Positions 29,685 through 36,951 of a DNA stretch of 64,000 bases are shown here, piece by piece. The translations under genes were made by a program, and so were the position numbers. The stretch's first letter is position 1, and each line of letters opens with the position of its first letter. The DNA is from JACCXG01 sp963785755 (lineage in GTDB: Bacteria; Acidobacteriota; Vicinamibacteria; Vicinamibacterales; 2-12-FULL-66-21): contig CAWAXG010000075.1 in NCBI GenBank assembly GCA_963785755.1, positions 1 to 64,000 of the forward strand, written 5' to 3'. The notes under the pieces are model-generated. The model saw only the letters and a list, made by a program, of their open reading frames with translations. It had not been told where the DNA came from and searched no databases.

Positions 29685-30827
29685 TTACGACGGAGCCGAC
29701 GACGTTAACAGGGCGCGTACGTGTGCGGCGATCGCTTCGGAACCGCCGTCTGTGTTGCCCAAAACGACCAGGACGTAGCCGAGATCCGGATAGAACTCGA
29801 CCTGGTTCGACGAGCCGGCCAGCGAGCCACGATGCCCCGCGATCTTCACGCCGTTGACGAGTCGAGTCTCGAACCCGAAGCCGTCGCGACCACCATAATC
29901 CGCTTCGATGTAACCGGTCAGCACGAGAGCCGTCATTTCCGGGTTGAGAATCCGATTACCCACAAGCGCGTCGGCAAAACGGGCCAGGTCGTCTGCGGTC
30001 GAGTAGCCACCACCCATCGGGGTGCAGATCATGCAGTCGTCCCCCGGCTTGGGCTCTTCCCAAGCTGGATACCAGCGAGCGGAGTCCGCACGGGCGCCGG
30101 CAGGAGGAGTACGCGTATAGCCAAGCGCCGGCTTGGGAGAGCCGCCGACCTCATATCGAGTATTCACAAGACCGAGCGGGCGGAATATCTCGGCCTCGAC
30201 CACCGAAGGAAACGCGCGGCCGGTCTGTCGTTCGATGATCGCTCCGAGAAGCAGGAAGTTGGAATTACTGTAAGACCACTGGGTGCCGGGACGGAACTGC
30301 AACGGTGACGTCGCGAAGTATTTCCACAAAGCCACTGACGATTTTATTGTCGCAACTTGCGCCCAGAACTCGGGCACTCGGAACAGATCTGGAATTCCCG
30401 AGCTCATGGTCAACAGGTGACGCACTGTCACCCGATCACGTGCTTCGGCAGATGGGTATTCCGGCAGGAGCGAACCCAGAGTGCTGTCGAACGATAACTG
30501 CTTCCGTTCGACTAGCTTCACGATGGTGACAGCAGTGAACATCTTGCTGACGGATGAGAGCATGAACGGAGTCTCGGGCTTATTGGGCCGTCCTGCCTTA
30601 CGATCCGCCGGGCCGTACCCTCGCCTGACGAGTGGCTGACCGTGGCTAGTCAGGAGCACGACTCCCGAGAATTCGTCGCCGGCTGCCAATTTCGTCGCAA
30701 ACGCCTCAACACTCGCAGCCAATGCCGCGTCACGTTCGTTTCTGGCGGTGCTTGGGCGGTTGCAGCCTGTCAGGACAGACGCCGCGATGATCGCCACCGC
30801 GAGGTGGACATGGATCAAGCTGCTCAT
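29685..30827 (-). CDS. Serine hydrolase lipoprotein, class C beta-lactamase/esterase family
   Basis: The 380-residue protein has a lipoprotein signal ending LTGC (Cys22). The beta-lactamase-related fold shows SVSK (Ser92, Lys95), YSN (Tyr186-Asn188) and HRG in place of the KTG box (IAGHRGSLAGSSNQVEF). The HRG form is common in esterase/peptidase members rather than true beta-lactamases. Probably it is a periplasmic-side D-aminopeptidase, esterase or penicillin-binding-like enzyme. The ATG at 30827 starts the leader. The gene precedes no obvious partner; the antitoxin gene lies just upstream on the same strand with a 25-base gap. Confidence 0.9.
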   Translation of the reverse strand: MSSLIHVHLAVAIIAASVLTGCNRPSTARNERDAALAASVEAFATKLAAGDEFSGVVLLTSHGQPLVRRGYGPADRKAGRPNKPETPFMLSSVSKMFTAVTIVKLVERKQLSFDSTLGSLLPEYPSAEARDRVTVRHLLTMSSGIPDLFRVPEFWAQVATIKSSVALWKYFATSPLQFRPGTQWSYSNSNFLLLGAIIERQTGRAFPSVVEAEIFRPLGLVNTRYEVGGSPKPALGYTRTPPAGARADSARWYPAWEEPKPGDDCMICTPMGGGYSTADDLARFADALVGNRILNPEMTALVLTGYIEADYGGRDGFGFETRLVNGVKIAGHRGSLAGSSNQVEFYPDLGYVLVVLGNTDGGSEAIAAHVRALLTSSAPS

Positions 30828-30852
30828 TTCGGTTGCGCCATTGAGGGCTTCC

Positions 30853-31197
30853 TCAAGCCGCCACGACGCTGATGCGACCAGCCTTCCTCGAGCGAGGCTT
30901 CCGCCGAATCACGATCTCGACATCCTGGTCGACCGCCGTCAACAGGTTCATCAGGCGTTCGACGGAGAAGCCCGCCAGCTTATAGTGACGCAGCGCAGAG
31001 ACCTTCGGCTGCGTCACTCCCAGCACCTTGGCAGCATCGGCCTGCGAGAGCTTGCGCGCTTCAAGCACCTGATTCAGCGCATAGGCCAGGCGCAGCTTGG
31101 CCTGACGCTCGGCAGCGTCGGGAAACCCGAGGTCCGCGAACACGTTTCCGGTGCCGCGACTGACCGGTTCTCTTCGTTCAGCGTTTCGACTTGCCAT
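30853..31197 (-). CDS. higA: HigA-like antitoxin, XRE-family helix-turn-helix protein
   Basis: A 114-residue protein with GNVFADLGFPDAAERQAKLR, a helix-turn-helix (LSQADAAKVLGVTQPKVSAL) and FSVERLMNLLTAVDQDVEIV. This is the standard sequence of antitoxins paired with phage-Gp49-like HigB toxins. It should bind DNA and, in an intact pair, neutralise the toxin. The start at 31197 overlaps the end of the toxin frame by 20 bases, the usual toxin-first order of HigBA. An upstream in-frame start at 31254 lies inside the toxin gene and is less likely. The antitoxin looks complete while its toxin does not. Confidence 0.88.
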   Translation of the reverse strand: MASRNAERREPVSRGTGNVFADLGFPDAAERQAKLRLAYALNQVLEARKLSQADAAKVLGVTQPKVSALRHYKLAGFSVERLMNLLTAVDQDVEIVIRRKPRSRKAGRISVVAA

Positions 31198-31387
31198 AGT
31201 GCTCCTCATGATCCCTCTGGGCGCTTTCCAAGCGGTCGGCGATGAGATCGACATCCCGTTTGGCCGTCCGGATGCCGAGGGCGTTACCCATGTCCTCCTT
31301 GGCCGCAGCGGGAAAGCTCAGGAAATCGCGCTTGGAGGAGCCGACCCAATGCAGCCGCTTCTCGTCGGCAGCCAGGAAACGTCGCAC
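31178..31387 (-). CDS. higB: HigB-like toxin with large in-frame internal deletion
   Basis: GTG at 31387 begins the typical start of Gp49-like HigB toxins (RRFLAADEKRLHWVGSSKRD, then FPAAAKEDMGNAL). The sequence then jumps directly to the normal C-terminus (GIRTAKRDVDLIADRLESA, ending EHYGKSKR). Family members are about 110-125 residues; this one has 69. The missing ~50 residues include the strands and basic residues (in relatives the K.W.G...E....D..YR..Y segment) that make up the RNase core. The frame is kept, so translation of the coupled antitoxin would continue. I infer a toxin-dead derivative. Confidence 0.78.
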   Translation of the reverse strand: MRRFLAADEKRLHWVGSSKRDFLSFPAAAKEDMGNALGIRTAKRDVDLIADRLESAQRDHEEHYGKSKR

Positions 31388-31394
31388 CTAGACG

Positions 31395-31422
31395 ATTATC
31401 CCAGTTCTGGATACTAAAGCAA
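31395..31422 (-). promoter_or_regulatory. Probable promoter of the higBA pair
   Basis: On the minus strand TTGCTT (31422-31417), 16 bases, then GATAAT (31400-31395), which matches the -10 consensus at five of six positions. The toxin GTG starts 8 bases after the -10, so the transcript would have almost no leader. Confidence 0.4.
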
Positions 31423-31903
31423 TCAGGCGTCCGTCTGACGTCAGTCACCGGAGCAATGGGCGCGTACGCTCCTGCACTCTCGTTCCGGAAGGGACATATT
31501 TGCGCTGACTTTAACGAAGCGCGAGCGACTTCGCACGAGCACAGTGGTTTCGCCCGCGCGGCGAGTCGGCGGCCAGATCAGTCCAGGAACATGGTCTTGA
31601 CAGTGCCGCTATTCGAGCTCCGCCACGGGCTGGTTCACCTCGTTGGCCCAGTGATACCTCCGCGTCTTCCGTCGGTGTTGAGACTTCTCCAAGCAACGCC
31701 GCGGCGGGGTGCGCGGGCTTTTCTCGGAAGCGCCGGCGCCGCGTTGAGAATCTCTGCAGGATCCCGTTTTACACAGCGCAAAGTCACGCCGCAGCGCCAA
31801 TCAGCAGGCGGTCCAGATCACATCGAGATTGAGGCCCGGCACCATATGATCTAAGAAGGTTGTCCCGCTCGAATCAGTCGCGAGCAGGACGTTGCTGGTC
31901 TGC
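31423..31903 (+). other. Gene-poor stretch before the AI-2E permease gene
   Basis: No supported gene on either strand. The longest frame (plus, 31456-31854) has no family-like sequence. GAGCAGGA around 31882 may be the distant ribosome binding site of the permease gene. Confidence 0.4.
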
Positions 31904-33004
31904 ATGCCCGATCGACCGACATTGCTCGCGAGCGAGCGCGAACGCTTCACGACGTTGATCTTCTACGGCGTCGTGCTGCTGCTCGGCTATCTGCTGTTGC
32001 GCGTCTTCCAGCCATTTTTCGGTCCGCTCGGGTGGGCGGCGGTGCTCGCCATCTGTGTCTACCCCTGGAACGAGAAGTTGGTGAGCCGCCTCGGCCGCAA
32101 TCGGGCGGCGACTATCACCACGCTCGCGGTCACTGCGCTCATCGTCGGACCGGGACTCGTCGTCCTGAGCGCGTTCGTGCGGGAAGCCAGAGCGGCGCTC
32201 GAAGGGCTCGATCGTTACGTCCTCGTGGGGCAGTTCGACTGGGTGATGGCGAGGTGGGAACGTGTCCGCGTCTACATTCCCGGCGCGCAAGCGCTCGATC
32301 TGGGTTCCCTGGTGAATCAGGCCAGCGCCAACCTCGCCGGTTTCATTGGCGCACGGGTTGGCGGATTGCTGGCCGACCTCGCCGTCTTCGTGTTTCACCT
32401 CTTCGTGACGCTGTTCGCGCTGTACTTCCTGCTCCGCGATGCAGGCGCCATCATGCGTGCCATTCGCCGTGCGCTGCCATTCGACGAGCCGCGCCGCGAG
32501 CGGATGATCCGCCAAACCGCCGACCTCGTTTACGCGAGCGTGACGTCCGGTCTGGTGATTGCAGCGATTCAGGGATTCCTGGGCGGATTGCTCTTCGTAG
32601 CGCTCGGCCTCAACGCGCCGGTCTTCTGGGGTGTTGTCATGGGCTTCTTCGCTCTGCTGCCCTTCTTCGGCACGTGGGTGGTGTGGCTGCCCACTGCCAT
32701 TTGGCTTGCCAGCACTGGGCATATGACGAAGGCGCTGACGCTTGCCGCAATCGGGGCGGCCGTCGTCGGCAGCGTCGATAACGTCCTGCGTCCTGCGCTG
32801 CTCGCCGGCCGTGGGCGGATGAACGGGCTGTTGATGTTCGTCAGCCTGCTTGGCGGCGTCAGCGTCTTCGGGTTGCTCGGGCTCGTACTTGGCCCGCTGG
32901 TCGTGGCACTGGCGTCGGGCCTACTCGAAGCCTACGCAGGAGAGCCGGAGATTATCGAGGCGCGGACAATTTCCATCGAAGACAGTCCCCGTATTCTGCC
33001 TTGA
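31904..33004 (+). CDS. AI-2E family transporter (PerM/YdiK-like permease)
   Basis: This is a polytopic inner-membrane protein of 366 residues with paired N-terminal helices (FYGVVLLLGYLLLRVFQPFF; GWAAVLAICVYPW), a long soluble loop and four to five C-terminal helices. The C-terminal part has the typical family features: FFALLPFFGTWVVWLP, VVGSVDNVLRPALLAGRGRM and LLGGVSVFGLLGLVLGPLVV. Family members move autoinducer-2, indole or ions in different bacteria; most are untested. The start is taken at ATG 31904; TTG at 31892 in the same frame is an alternative. It stands alone. Confidence 0.92.
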   Translation: MPDRPTLLASERERFTTLIFYGVVLLLGYLLLRVFQPFFGPLGWAAVLAICVYPWNEKLVSRLGRNRAATITTLAVTALIVGPGLVVLSAFVREARAALEGLDRYVLVGQFDWVMARWERVRVYIPGAQALDLGSLVNQASANLAGFIGARVGGLLADLAVFVFHLFVTLFALYFLLRDAGAIMRAIRRALPFDEPRRERMIRQTADLVYASVTSGLVIAAIQGFLGGLLFVALGLNAPVFWGVVMGFFALLPFFGTWVVWLPTAIWLASTGHMTKALTLAAIGAAVVGSVDNVLRPALLAGRGRMNGLLMFVSLLGGVSVFGLLGLVLGPLVVALASGLLEAYAGEPEIIEARTISIEDSPRILP

Positions 33005-33183
33005 GGTGGTTCAAACCAAAACGCCTCCTGACGTCACTAGCTCGGTGACGGTTCGCCTCGGAGGGTCGAGCGAGAGAATTGTTGGCGGTTCTCAATTCGA
33101 GGTCGCGAGCGACGCATCGGTTCTGACGGCCGTGAGCTCGCTTTCAGCCAGCCCGCCTCGCGCAAGAACATCGGAGCTGCATC

Positions 33184-33297
33184 GAGAACGTGAATGCCCA
33201 AGTCGACAACCTGATCACCACGGGAGTGCTGCGCCGGGTCGTGGCCTTCACGGAACTGAAGTTCTCGAACTCCATGATCGTCGACGCGGCTGCCTGA
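33184..33297 (+). mobile_element. Fragment of a second integrase-core transposase type
   Basis: The frame ending at 33297 reads ENVNAQVDNLITTGVLRRVV then AFTELKFSNSMIVDAAA. VEVSFSNS(L/M)IEA is the segment around the last acidic catalytic residue of a different group of rve integrases; here the Glu that should follow SMI is replaced by Val-Asp and the protein ends. Only this core scrap remains. It is not the type of the NHQGLGN tails elsewhere. Bases 33005-33183 show no other gene. Confidence 0.5.
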
Positions 33298-33630
33298 TCA
33301 GCGACAGCCGACCACCGGAACCCGCGGAGCCCGTGCGTCTGGAGGCGACTGCCCGGGACAAGCGGATCGCGCGGTCGCCCGAGTAGACGGGCAGACCGTG
33401 TCCGAGATCAGCGCCGCCCTCCCATTACCGCCACTTGACGCCTGAATGACGAGAACTCGCCCGCGAAATTCCAGAATGTCCGTGGAGATAGCTCGGCGAC
33501 TTTCGTCGGTGGACACACGAAGACCCTTGCCGATCTGAGCCACGTGCGCTGGGTCTCCCACTGCAGGGACGTCGTCCAGCTCCCAGTCGCCGCCTGACAA
33601 CGAATTCGAGACGGACACGGCGCGCCAGCT
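33298..33630 (-). other. Stretch without a recognisable gene
   Basis: An open minus-strand frame of 106 codons (33618-33298) exists but has no family-like features and no ribosome binding site. It lies just downstream of the PilZ gene and could be decayed DNA. Confidence 0.35.
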
Positions 33631-33936
33631 TCACCGGTCGTTCAGCCGCTCACACCGTTCGTCGAACCGCAGCCCCCCTCGGTAGGTGATGCCTTCCTCC
33701 GGATGAACCGCCGATACCGAGCAGTGCACGATCAGCGCCGCAAGTGACACGGTGCAGGCCTCGGTCACGAGGCGAATGTGAACCAGGCTGCCGGGCCGGA
33801 GCGGCCGGTCGGTTTCCACGAGGACGCCCATCGGGCTCAGGTCGATGACCTGGACGTGCCGGCCTGGCCGCAAGGTCGCCTGCGCGACGCGCAACGCCGC
33901 GGCTGAACACCGGATGTCTCTGCGCCGTTCGATCAT
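33631..33936 (-). CDS. PilZ-domain protein
   Basis: A 101-residue single-domain protein. RRRDIR near the N-terminus and DLSPMGVLVET form the RxxxR and (D/N)xSxxG motifs that bind cyclic di-GMP. The first motif is reduced in spacing, so binding is probable but not certain. The ATG at 33936 overlaps the upstream pseudopilin stop (ATGA), implying translational coupling; GTG at 33948 is the alternative. Placement behind ComEA-like and pseudopilin genes suggests a link to type IV pili or DNA uptake. Confidence 0.8.
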   Translation of the reverse strand: MIERRRDIRCSAAALRVAQATLRPGRHVQVIDLSPMGVLVETDRPLRPGSLVHIRLVTEACTVSLAALIVHCSVSAVHPEEGITYRGGLRFDERCERLNDR

Positions 33937-34548
33937 CGGCTGACCCACTGCCGCGCGCCGGCATCGAACCGCAATACCCGCGTGCGTCCGGTGGCACCCA
34001 GAACGCGAATGGCATACTGGCCTTTCCGCCCCTGCACGTACAGGGTTCCCGACGTCGCCGTGCCGTCGGGTCCGAGCGTCAATATCCGGCTCGTGCCGAT
34101 TCGCACCCCGTCCCCCGCGGCCGACGCCATGGAGCCGTTGACGTCAGGAACATTCGCTCGCAGGCCGAACGACACACCACTGAAGTGATCCCGCAGCAAC
34201 TGCCACCCGCGCGAGCTCCGGATCGGCCCCGGCCGCAATGTCGGACGCTCGGACGCCGTTGCCATTGCCGTCGAGGTATTCCGCGAAACGATAGTCGCCG
34301 CCGACGGCATCGAAGCGCAGCGCGACCCGGGTCGAGCGACGAATCGCCTGCATCCGGGCGTCCATGATTCGCGCCTCCAGGTATCGTGCGGCCATGCCGG
34401 TGCGCACGTGATCCAGCGCGTCCCCGGTCAACGGGACGGCGATCGAGACAACGGTGATGGCGATGGCCATCACGAAGAGAAGCTCGATCGCCGTGAACCC
34501 GCCGACCTGACGCCAGGACGCGTTGCGGAACATCGAATCGGCGGCCAT
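33933..34548 (-). CDS. GspH/FimT-like pseudopilin, one frameshift
   Basis: The N-terminus GGFTAIELLFVMAIAITVVS is a type IV prepilin signal: cleavage after the Gly before Phe, Glu at +5, then the hydrophobic helix. The body has YRFAEYLDGNGNGVRASD and, in the next frame, WQLLRDHFSGVSFGLRANVP and TATSGTLYVQGRKGQYAIRV, as in GspH/FimT-like minor pseudopilins. The frame changes near 34208 at GCGCGGG, where one missing base restores ELARGWQLLRDHF. The start ATG is at 34548, 28 bases after the comEA-like stop. It would be processed by prepilin peptidase and take part in a pilus or type II-like machine encoded elsewhere. Confidence 0.82.
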
Positions 34549-34576
34549 CCACCCGGCGAATGGCCGCCACCTCCTG

Positions 34577-34898
34577 CTACTGCTTGACCGCCGACGCCTT
34601 GGTCTCTCCCACGGTCACGAGCGATTTGAGCTTCAGGAAGCTCTTCTCGCCGATGCCCTTGACGTTCATCAGCTCCTCGATCTTTTTTGAAGCCGCCGTT
34701 CTTGTCCCGATACTCGATGATCCGCTTCGCGGTGCTGGCGCCAACGCCGGGAAGCGCCTCGATCTGCGAAGACGACGCGGTGTTGAGATTGACGACGGCC
34801 GGTGCCGCCTTCGACGCGGCGGGACTCTGCGCAGCGGGAGTGGACGAGGTGATCAGCAAGAGACAGACGGCAAGGGTTGCGAACAGCGCGCGGGTCAT
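34577..34898 (-). CDS. ComEA-like exported helix-hairpin-helix protein, one frameshift at an A6 run
   Basis: A signal peptide (RALFATLAVCLLLITSSTPA) precedes VVNLNTASSSQIEALPGVGA and STAKRIIEYRDKNGGFKK, the helix-hairpin-helix DNA-binding pair of ComEA. In the listed frame the second hairpin is lost. Dropping one A from the run of six (T6 at 34683-34688 on the plus strand) gives IEELMNVKGIGEKSFLKLKS and the stop TAG at 34579-34577. The ATG at 34898 has AGGAGG 7 bases upstream. ComEA binds incoming DNA in the periplasm. It is first in a short operon with a pseudopilin and a PilZ protein. Confidence 0.85.
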
Positions 34899-35204
34899 GT
34901 GGTGTCCTCCTGAAAGAAGTTGACTGACGGATCCCCGCCGGGAGTCCAGGCAAAATGGGGGGTCGGGCCACCTTACAGAGGAACATCCCGACGGGGACCG
35001 CCGCCCTCAAAGGCAAGGCCGCTGCCGCTCGGAGCGCACCGGAGAGCGTTCGTGGATCTGTCTCGAAACGTTCGGGTTGTCGGCGATCGGACGGACTTCG
35101 TCGAACAGATATATCAGTCGTTCACCGCGCGCGACGACAACTCGAGGCGTCAGCGGAAGACGCCAGCGCATCGACGACGGCCTTGGATCGCGGGGAAACA
35201 AGCC

Positions 35205-35246
35205 GCAACCGGCAGGTTGCAGTCGGTCGCAACCGGACGGTTGCGA
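35205..35246 (+). repeat. Two tandem small palindromes
   Basis: GCAACC-GGCA-GGTTGC (35205-35220) and TCGCAACCG-GA-CGGTTGCGA (35227-35246) are near-identical hairpins seven bases apart. They lie in the region between the comEA start and the epimerase stop (34899-35324), which has no gene. Together with the adjacent long inverted repeat they form a cluster of palindromes. Confidence 0.6.
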
Positions 35247-35248
35247 TC

Positions 35249-35339
35249 GGGGTCAGGCCGTGAATCCGTGAATTAGGACAGTTTACGGGCCGGCCGGCTC
35301 CGAAAAATGTCCACTTTCACGGATTCACGGCCTGACCCC
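35249..35339 (+). repeat. Inverted-repeat element (24-bp perfect arms) overlapping the epimerase stop codon
   Basis: Arms at 35249-35272 and 35316-35339 are perfect reverse complements, beginning GGGGTCAGGCC and ending GGCCTGACCCC. The 43-base centre adds GGACA (35276-35280) pairing with TGTCC (35308-35312). The GGGGTCAGG/CCTGACCCC ends are typical of REP-like elements moved by Y1 (RAYT) transposases; that link is family knowledge. The right arm supplies the last codons and stop of the epimerase gene. Confidence 0.75.
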
Positions 35340-36278
35340 GGCGGCGGTGCCGGCGGTGCGATACCAGTCCACGGTCTTCTCGAGGCCTTCTTCGAAGGAC
35401 ACGAGCGGCTCGTAGCCGAGCAGCGTGCGCGCCTTCGCGATGTCCGCCTGGGAGTCGCGGACGTCGCCCGCCCGCGTCGCGGTGTACTTGGGCCTCACAT
35501 CTGCGCCGATCAAGCGGCGCATCTCCTCGAACAGCTGATTCAGAGAAATGCGGCCGCCCGTGGCCACGTTGATGACCTCGCCGCTGGCGCCCGGCGCCTC
35601 GCAGGCCCGCAGTACGCCGCTGACGACGTTGGCGACATACGTGAAATCGCGGGTCTGCTCGCCGTCGCCGTAAATCGTCGGCGGCCGATTCTCGAGCAGC
35701 GCGGTCGCGAAGACGGAGATCACGCCGGAGTACGGCGACGCGGGATCCTGGCGCGGACCAAAAACGTTGAAATAGCGGATGCTGACCGTCTCGAGGCCAT
35801 AGAGCCGCGTGAACATCTGCAGGTACTGCTCGCCGATGACCTTCTGCAGCGTGTACGGGGACATCGGATTGCTCGGCATGTCCTCGCGTTTGGGCAGCGT
35901 CGGCGTATCGCCGTAGGCGGAAGAGGATCCGGCGAACACCAGCCGCTTCACCCGCGCGTCTCGCGCGGCCAGCAGCACGTTCACCGTCGCGTCCACGTTC
36001 GCCCGATGCGACGTGATCGGATCGGCGACGGAACGAGGCACCGATGGGATGGCCGCCTGATGCAGCACGTAGTCACAGCCATCGACCGCCTTCCGGGCGA
36101 CGTCGAGATCGGCGAGATCGCCTTCGAGAAACTCGATGCCGTTGATGTGATCGAGGTTGCGGCGCTTGCCGGTCACCAGCGAGTCCGCGACCCGCACCCG
36201 ATGTCCCTGGCGCGTCAGCTCCTCGGTCAGATGTGAGCCGATGAAGCCCGCGCCGCCCGTCACCAGGTAATGAGCCAT
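35325..36278 (-). CDS. NAD-dependent epimerase/dehydratase (UDP-sugar 4-epimerase-like)
   Basis: This extended short-chain dehydrogenase of 317 residues has GGAGFIGSHL (NAD binding), FAGSSSAYGDT and YTLQK (Tyr-xxx-Lys catalytic pair), SIRYFNVFGPRQDPASPYSG and GDGEQTRDFTYVANVV. This pattern fits UDP-glucose/UDP-N-acetylglucosamine 4-epimerases of the GalE/WbpP kind; the substrate cannot be fixed. It probably feeds surface-glycan synthesis such as the locus at 52-63 kb. The start ATG at 36278 is followed at once by the fold. The last residues (GVRP) and stop are encoded by one arm of an inverted-repeat element. Confidence 0.92.
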   Translation of the reverse strand: MAHYLVTGGAGFIGSHLTEELTRQGHRVRVADSLVTGKRRNLDHINGIEFLEGDLADLDVARKAVDGCDYVLHQAAIPSVPRSVADPITSHRANVDATVNVLLAARDARVKRLVFAGSSSAYGDTPTLPKREDMPSNPMSPYTLQKVIGEQYLQMFTRLYGLETVSIRYFNVFGPRQDPASPYSGVISVFATALLENRPPTIYGDGEQTRDFTYVANVVSGVLRACEAPGASGEVINVATGGRISLNQLFEEMRRLIGADVRPKYTATRAGDVRDSQADIAKARTLLGYEPLVSFEEGLEKTVDWYRTAGTAAGVRP

Positions 36279-36327
36279 TCCTTTACCTTAACAATATCGC
36301 CGGCCGCCTGTCTCCCCCCGGCAAAGC

Positions 36328-36354
36328 AAAAAGGACAGGCACCGGTGCCTGTCC
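36328..36354 (-). terminator. Rho-independent terminator of rnpB
   Basis: A perfect 22-base palindrome (36333-36354, GGACAGGCACC and its complement) followed on the minus strand by five U (A5 at 36328-36332). It lies 11 bases beyond the rnpB 3' end. The palindrome GGACAGGCACCGGTGCCTGTCC also resembles a widespread intergenic repeat. Confidence 0.75.
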
Positions 36355-36364
36355 CTCACGAAGT

Positions 36365-36935
36365 GCCGCCGCAGCCAACCGTAAGCCGAATTCTGTCCGC
36401 CTTCGCCGCGGCTCTTCAGCCGCGGCTACGGCGCGACGATCATTCCTCTAGCCCCGTCATTACTGACGGGATCAAGCGGCCTACCCGGAAGCCACGAACG
36501 GGCCGTTCGTTGAGCACCCTGTCGCCAGGGACTCGTGCTTCCCTATTTGGCCTTGCTCCATGCGGGGTTTTGCCTGCCACCCGTGTTACCACGAGCGCGG
36601 TGCGCTCTTACCGCACCTTTTCACCCTTACTCGCCTCCGCCCTTACGGGCTACGGCGCAGCAGGGCCCTGAGGCCTGTCGCGACCGAAGCGCGCGAAGCG
36701 CGCGAAGGCGGAGCGGTATATTTTCTGTGCCACTGTCCTTCGAGTTGCCCCGACCGGGCGTTACCCGGCGCATTGCCCTGCGGAGTTCGGACTTTCCTCC
36801 CGCCTTCGCCCGCTACGCGGGCTTCGGCGCGGCAGGCCCGTGAAGCGTCACGTCGAGATGACGACACGGACCTGTCTCGCCGTAGCTCGCGAAGCGAGCG
36901 AAGGCGGACGATCGTCTGGTTCGCTGCGGCGGCTC
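36365..36935 (-). ncRNA. rnpB: RNase P RNA, class A, repeat-expanded
   Basis: The minus strand carries the universal parts of bacterial RNase P RNA. These are GAGGAAAGTCCGAACTCC near the 5' side, ACAGAAAATATACCGC, GGTGCGGTAAGAGCGCACC, GGCGACAGGGTGCT, CTAGAGGAATGATCGTC and the 3' ACAGAATTCGGCTTACGG. The ends are set by helix P1: GCCGCCGCAGC at 36933-36923 pairs with GCTGCGGCGGC at 36375-36365. At about 570 nt it is much longer than the usual 350-400, because five palindromic repeats occupy variable helices. It catalyses 5' maturation of tRNAs with the RnpA protein. It lies 17 bases after the NtrC-type gene on the same strand and is followed by a terminator. Confidence 0.92.
36397..36907. repeat. 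Five palindromic repeats (CCGCCTTCGC...TACGGCG type) inside rnpB
   Basis: Copies lie at 36397-36433, 36632-36657, 36684-36711, 36800-36829 and 36878-36907. On the plus strand copies one, two and four read CGCCTTCGC or CGCCTCCGC, a variable self-complementary stem, then (T/A)CGGCG; copies three and five are in the other orientation. The ends can pair (CGCC with GGCG), so each makes its own hairpin. I see no further copy in the rest of the window. Such repeats are scattered intergenically in many high-GC genomes. Confidence 0.75.
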
Positions 36936-36951
36936 AGTCCTCGCTTTCCTG

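Noticed and set aside
34680..34692. Programmed ribosomal frameshift in the comEA-like gene
   Set aside because: The codon phase at A6 does not make a standard -1 slippery heptamer and the needed shift is +1; an indel is simpler.
35205..35339. CRISPR array
   Set aside because: Only two small palindromes and one inverted repeat, no regular repeat-spacer pattern and no cas genes anywhere in the window.
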